Below, piece by piece: positions 62,401 through 64,000 of a DNA stretch of 64,000 nucleotides. The stretch's first letter is position 1; the number at the start of each line of letters is the position of its first letter. The stretch is from positions 5,279 to 69,278 of the forward strand of contig CAZSYU010000013.1 of the NCBI GenBank assembly GCA_964611345.1. The letters are read 5' to 3'. The notes below the pieces were generated by a model, which was not told the DNA's origin, ran no database searches, and saw only the letters and a list, made by a program, of their open reading frames with translations. The DNA comes from JALZVT01 sp964611345. Lineage in GTDB: Bacteria; Pseudomonadota; Gammaproteobacteria; Pseudomonadales; Azotimanducaceae. Both the position numbers and the translations under genes were made by a program.

Positions 62401-63728
62401 CTCTGTTTGACTCTCGCGTGCAACTGCGTGGTAACGCAGAGATCGGACTCGGCGGTGGCAGTGATGCCGGTGATTTCCCAAGTCGGGTTATTGGCGGTAT
62501 CGATTATCGGCTGCCCCGCGGCATCACGTTGTTTGCTGAACAAGAGCTCACATTCGGTAGCGATCGAGATACCCAGGATACCCGCGCCGGTATTCGTGCC
62601 CAGCCCTGGCTGGGTGCAAATGTGCACACGCGGGTAGATCGATTGATCACCGAAAATGCGCAGCGGTTGTTCTCGACGAGCGGCGTTTTGCAACAGTTTC
62701 GAATCAGCGATGACTGGTTGCTGGATGTGGGTGTTGATCGGGTGAATACACTGCGCGAGAGCGGTTTGGCTGACGACCCCGATGGCTTGACCTTTGCCCC
62801 TGGGTTGCCCGCTGCAAGTGGCTCGTTTAACAATCGCGACAGCGCGCTAAACACCAATCTTGGTGGGCTACAGCTGAACGAAGACTTCACCGCTGCCTTC
62901 GCGGGCGTTGGTTTTCGGCGTGCGCAGTGGGACGCCAGTGCTCGAGTGGAGTTCCATCAAGGTGATCTGAGCGACCGGGGTAATCTGCTGGTGGGCATTA
63001 GTCATCAATTACGTGATGGCAACATCTTTTCGATCTCGGGTTCTATCCTTGATGAGGAATTGAGTTCAGGTATCGATCGTCGCACAACCGACCTGCGCTT
63101 TGGTGCGGCATGGCGACCGGTTGGCTCGCGATTTACGCTCCTTAACCGACTCGACTTGCGACGTGAAGATGTGCTGGATCTCAACTTTGATACGCGTACA
63201 CAAAAAGTTGTCAACAACCTGAATATTAACTACAAGCGTGACCCATACAAGCGCTATGGTGTGCCGATCGGCGCGAGCGAAGAGGCGCGACGCGGGTTCG
63301 AGATGTCGTTTAACCTGGGTGCCAAGTACGTTCGCGACCGCGTGGGCGACGAACACTTTGGGGGTTACACCGGCCTTGTCGGTCTGGCAGCGCGCTACGA
63401 CCTTAACCAGCGCTGGACGGTTGGTACGCAAGGCAGCGTCACCTACGCGGAGTCCAGTGACGTTGCGAGCTTTAGTGCCGGACTCTCCGTGAGCCGTAGT
63501 TTGCGCCGTGATATGTGGGTGCGCGTGGGCTATAACTTCACCGGTTTCGTTGATGATGACTTTGTGGCGGCGGACTACACCCGGCATGGGCCGTTCCTGC
63601 AGTTCCGACTCAAGTTGGACAAGAATTCAGTGCGCCGGTTTGTCGAACGGTTGCCGGGAATTCGTGCGCGGCAGGCGGATGTTTCCGAACAGGGCTTTGA
63701 TATGAGCCAGTTCGGTGGGTGGGAGTAG
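56457..63728 (+). CDS. giant surface protein: cadherin-like, DUF11 and SdrD-B-like domains fused to a probable outer-membrane barrel
   Basis: A 2423-residue exported protein from ATG 56457. Signal peptide LAVFCLLWLTPAAQA ends near residue 45. An opening module (NTATASYSSGGVLVQSSASA) echoes cluster proteins A and C. Two cadherin-like repeats follow (PENGDG, LDPDTTDN, VDVNEAP) at about 84-268. A tandem duplication of about 240 residues spans 314-860. A DUF11 domain lies at about 858-985 (VFVEKIASRDTVAVGDVVAY), and an SdrD-B/carboxypeptidase-regulatory-like domain at 996-1090 (DEQGRYHVEGLQPGAHVV). From about 1555 to the end, alternating polar/apolar strands with aromatic girdles (WDASARVEFHQGDLSDRGNL) look like a large beta barrel, the last strand being FLQFRLKLDK. 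Role inferred: adhesin or surface scaffold. Confidence 0.8.
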   Translation: MERAVAAVVEVKTSCRGSGLPTFVRACVRVLAVFCLLWLTPAAQAIDPNTPITNTATASYSSGGVLVQSSASATIVTDPGAGNSPPTGLTLVEYQVPENGDGIVVGTLTALDPDTTDNHTFAVTDPRFVIVGDSLQLASGTAFDFESDAPVDLDVTVTDDAGESVVIPITVLIVDVNEAPDSIDLVGSTVPPATPGATIGLLSVTDPDMGDAHSYSVDDNRFIVVDNELRLAPGQQVPPGPPIVLLITATDSGGLTITTPFTLQIGPTTPVGGAATIDFFTLDLVSGSPQVVPLASCSDTGSTAGNFAATPSTLQADGSVLNFPLNTSVSGTEVYRAGSTAFFRVLDGRANTDPTAVDTLFVQLDGSSGDQETIAIAETGIDTGEFFGYVQTVATASLPGNCELFVAENERLVATYTSVLDGAVSATTAAVVNPRSRVFDAASGVLVNGAGITLIDASTGAPAIVFGDDGVSSFPSTIVSGQAVTDTSGTLYSFGSGEFRFPVVAPGSYRYEITPPGRYVFPSAVGDAALQLLPGAPFSLDAGSRGADLSVRTEGVFVADVPLDLELLPPSPATGRLHRGTPGQPGDLVVAQPVGACVVNGAQIPAGVALDGSGNPLPTVDLDLTQNSLFSAGEALFVEIADADQDIDPGFRDSVQVTLTGANGSDTETILLTETEVASGVFVGYITSTDGPPVSGDCAIASASGAEIQFGYVDPDDPDDSLTLIGSLDFSGVVFNSVDGSPVDGALIKLIDTATGLPATVFATDGVTGFPATVTSGGSVTDAAGNVTAFATGQFSFPRVAPGTYQLQIEPPTGLGFPSEASDDELALFFTGPYERGEVFSIATARSVGGVVPLDVLDAQVFVEKIASRDTVAVGDVVAYRLNISNPASGTLTELVLNDQLPPGFRLVADSLRFDGVAPSVSPVRFDATGRSLEIALPDIAALGVLNVSYVVEVTPGTEEGRAVNNAWVSGQGVASSNRAQAIVFVQDDLLRNNGTIIGEVLVGPCNEPGAPVAGVRILLEDGTFVLTDEQGRYHVEGLQPGAHVVQMEVSTLPRDLEPLACESNNRFGESATSQFVELQGGSLWRADFRVHAPDVARGPMQGRLLARYKAGEMQFRYLLQGDAPQPLTGFRLEVIFPPGLEYNRGGATFGGRPVESHGPDKDGLVFFDLDLPDGKFSDQVTFSARVAGPDQRYSTRASARFRMNDYSHRLPQVTASVNTAAPSSLNVTALSSSTESDERGIVWQESEEVLTTEERAARRKAAGLPSQSSVSKEPQNATIKDEESVVVMRVQEPGSGAVITASDVAVVHLAAERTVHSPVPDFLPDVVPDPRPEFDADWLANQNDAPEFVWPLANSNPANPAISVAVKHRIGWRPNLLVNGDLVDPLTFDSVTVHRGNGNAVTLWKNVVVDDGRNVLSAQFETADEIAVEPITRVVWLSGVPVRAELSVASSNLIADGITPPILAVRLFDREGRPARPGMTGEYNLSAPYRALEENKALAQLSESSRQGLQRYIVRNDGVAYISLEPTTIAGEVQMFFAFDRNRQRNIRARLKPVAREWVLVGLAEGTVGYETLAPHTQPIDGDVPDDVVTDGRISFYAKGQIRGEWLLTLGYDSDRSDDLTFRQQIDPNRFYTLYGDGAEQAFDNDTSRQLYVKLERDVAALLLGDFDTEMSRGELTRYSRRLNGIKADYYQGNWKASAFGANTDQGFLLDTIAGDGTSGVYRLSRGGLVRNAERVRIVVRDRFAIDQVLNTINLTRFVDYSIDYNAGTLIFRRPIESQDQEFNPQFIEVEYEIDGRQDEIVAGTRVAYAPGLANNEIGVSYVDDSTPGIGGSLLGLDAQWELNERNRLEVEAVTTDSELLGKGEAYRAQLMHESERVAGRVFYRQQDANFGLGQQSALTSGLRRFGVDGELRIRNDLTVRAEVSRQEDLGTGGERDLYGVEARYRLNTTELLLGARKVDEVAAQGFERNSNQLLAAVTQPLFDSRVQLRGNAEIGLGGGSDAGDFPSRVIGGIDYRLPRGITLFAEQELTFGSDRDTQDTRAGIRAQPWLGANVHTRVDRLITENAQRLFSTSGVLQQFRISDDWLLDVGVDRVNTLRESGLADDPDGLTFAPGLPAASGSFNNRDSALNTNLGGLQLNEDFTAAFAGVGFRRAQWDASARVEFHQGDLSDRGNLLVGISHQLRDGNIFSISGSILDEELSSGIDRRTTDLRFGAAWRPVGSRFTLLNRLDLRREDVLDLNFDTRTQKVVNNLNINYKRDPYKRYGVPIGASEEARRGFEMSFNLGAKYVRDRVGDEHFGGYTGLVGLAARYDLNQRWTVGTQGSVTYAESSDVASFSAGLSVSRSLRRDMWVRVGYNFTGFVDDDFVAADYTRHGPFLQFRLKLDKNSVRRFVERLPGIRARQADVSEQGFDMSQFGGWE
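57400..59035 (+). repeat. diverged tandem duplication inside the giant surface protein
   Basis: Two protein-level copies, about 57400-58160 and 58315-59035. Copy 1 runs through DTLFVQLDGSSGDQETIAIAE, VFDAASGVLVNGAGITLID and FRFPVVAPGSYRYEITPP. Copy 2 runs through DSVQVTLTGANGSDTETILL, VFNSVDGSPVDGALIKLID and FSFPRVAPGTYQLQIEPP. Each unit joins a beta domain of about 110 residues with a carboxypeptidase-regulatory-like domain. Confidence 0.75.
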
Positions 63729-63823
63729 CCGAGCCCCCGCCTGCTCCCGCTTCCGGTATCGTTAGCCGTCTAATTTCGCTACATTGCATCGCCGTGATTG
63801 TCCTGTGCAGTTGTAGTCCTGAT

Positions 63824-64000
63824 ATGCCCCAAATAAATTACTTTCTCCGTTTCTTTCCCAGCCAAGTCCATAGTGTGGTGGTCTTTGTGGGTCTGCTGTG
63901 CTCGAGTGCCCTGGGCGCCCATGCCCAAGAGCAGGCAGCTGAGAGGCAGGCAGCTGAGAGGCAGGCAGCTGAGAGGCAGGCAGCTGAGAGAATTGAAGAG
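63824..64000 (+). CDS. exported protein with AERQA repeats, partial at right edge
   Basis: Fifty-nine codons are visible before the window ends. The start ATG 63824 leads into a signal peptide with hydrophobic core VVVFVGLLCSSALGA and cleavage after AHA. The mature protein opens with four direct copies of the pentapeptide QAAER, then IEE, a likely charged helix. It follows the giant surface gene by 95 bases on the same strand and probably belongs to the cluster. An OmpA-like or other envelope protein would fit, but the visible part does not show it. Confidence 0.55.
   Translation, partial: MPQINYFLRFFPSQVHSVVVFVGLLCSSALGAHAQEQAAERQAAERQAAERQAAERIEE
63932..63991 (+). repeat. four tandem 15-bp units in a coding region
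   Basis: CAGGCAGCTGAGAGG is repeated at 63932-63946, 63947-63961, 63962-63976 and 63977-63991 (the last with A at its end). Units are near-identical at DNA level and in frame, so copy number can vary by slippage without breaking the protein. Confidence 0.85.

Overview
The window reads as a chromosomal segment of a non-enteric gammaproteobacterium. It carries a set of families that are typical of that group (YheU, DUF1244, BolA, TtcA, TrhO, YaaA, LepB, Prc, oligopeptidase B, AcnA, CreD, the TesA/YbbA/YbbP group and an ArcA/TorR-like regulator). Base composition is moderately G+C rich and even by eye. I found no insertion sequence, prophage, integrase, tRNA, rRNA or CRISPR array. Species and habitat cannot be read from the sequence. 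One 100-N assembly gap lies at 24709-24808.

Layout. 1-8 kb: a partial acyl-CoA-dehydrogenase-fold gene, a GNAT acetyltransferase, an enoyl-CoA hydratase, a long Lhr helicase and a CoA-transferase-family protein that lacks the family's catalytic glutamate. 8-25 kb: oligopeptidase B, CreD, an SRAP/YedK abasic-site protein, a TetR regulator, a Gln/Arg-rich exported protein, a coiled-coil membrane protein, a YcaQ-type DNA glycosylase, a lipoprotein-like gamma-glutamyltransferase that seems to start at ATT, a small heat-shock protein behind a sigma-32-like promoter, a voltage-gated-type K+ channel with a zinc ribbon, aconitase and a HAD phosphatase. 25-45 kb: DUF2161 nuclease-fold protein, thioredoxin-like protein, SLC13 permease, MscS channel, then thrS. 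The thrS gene is preceded by a threonine-rich leader peptide and a switchable terminator. After it come Prc, an FKBP lipoprotein, LepB, DUF1244, YaaA, a PP2C-BolA-TrhO operon, TesA divergent from YbbAB, and TtcA. 45-52.6 kb: a 2185-residue Ser/Thr kinase / ATPase / hybrid histidine kinase behind an OmpR-family response regulator. 53-64 kb: a same-strand cluster of exported proteins with DUF11-like and beta-sandwich repeats, ending in a 2423-residue protein that joins cadherin-like, DUF11 and SdrD-B-like domains to a probable outer-membrane beta barrel, then a partial exported protein with AERQA repeats.

Most of the first 45 kb is ordinary core genome in short operons. The parts most worth following are the thrS leader (a textbook-like attenuation device in front of a ThrRS that lacks its TGS domain and is not followed by infC), the surface-protein cluster at the right end, the giant kinase with its regulator, and the ATT start of the gamma-glutamyltransferase. 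All functional statements come from reading motifs and context; no database search was run.
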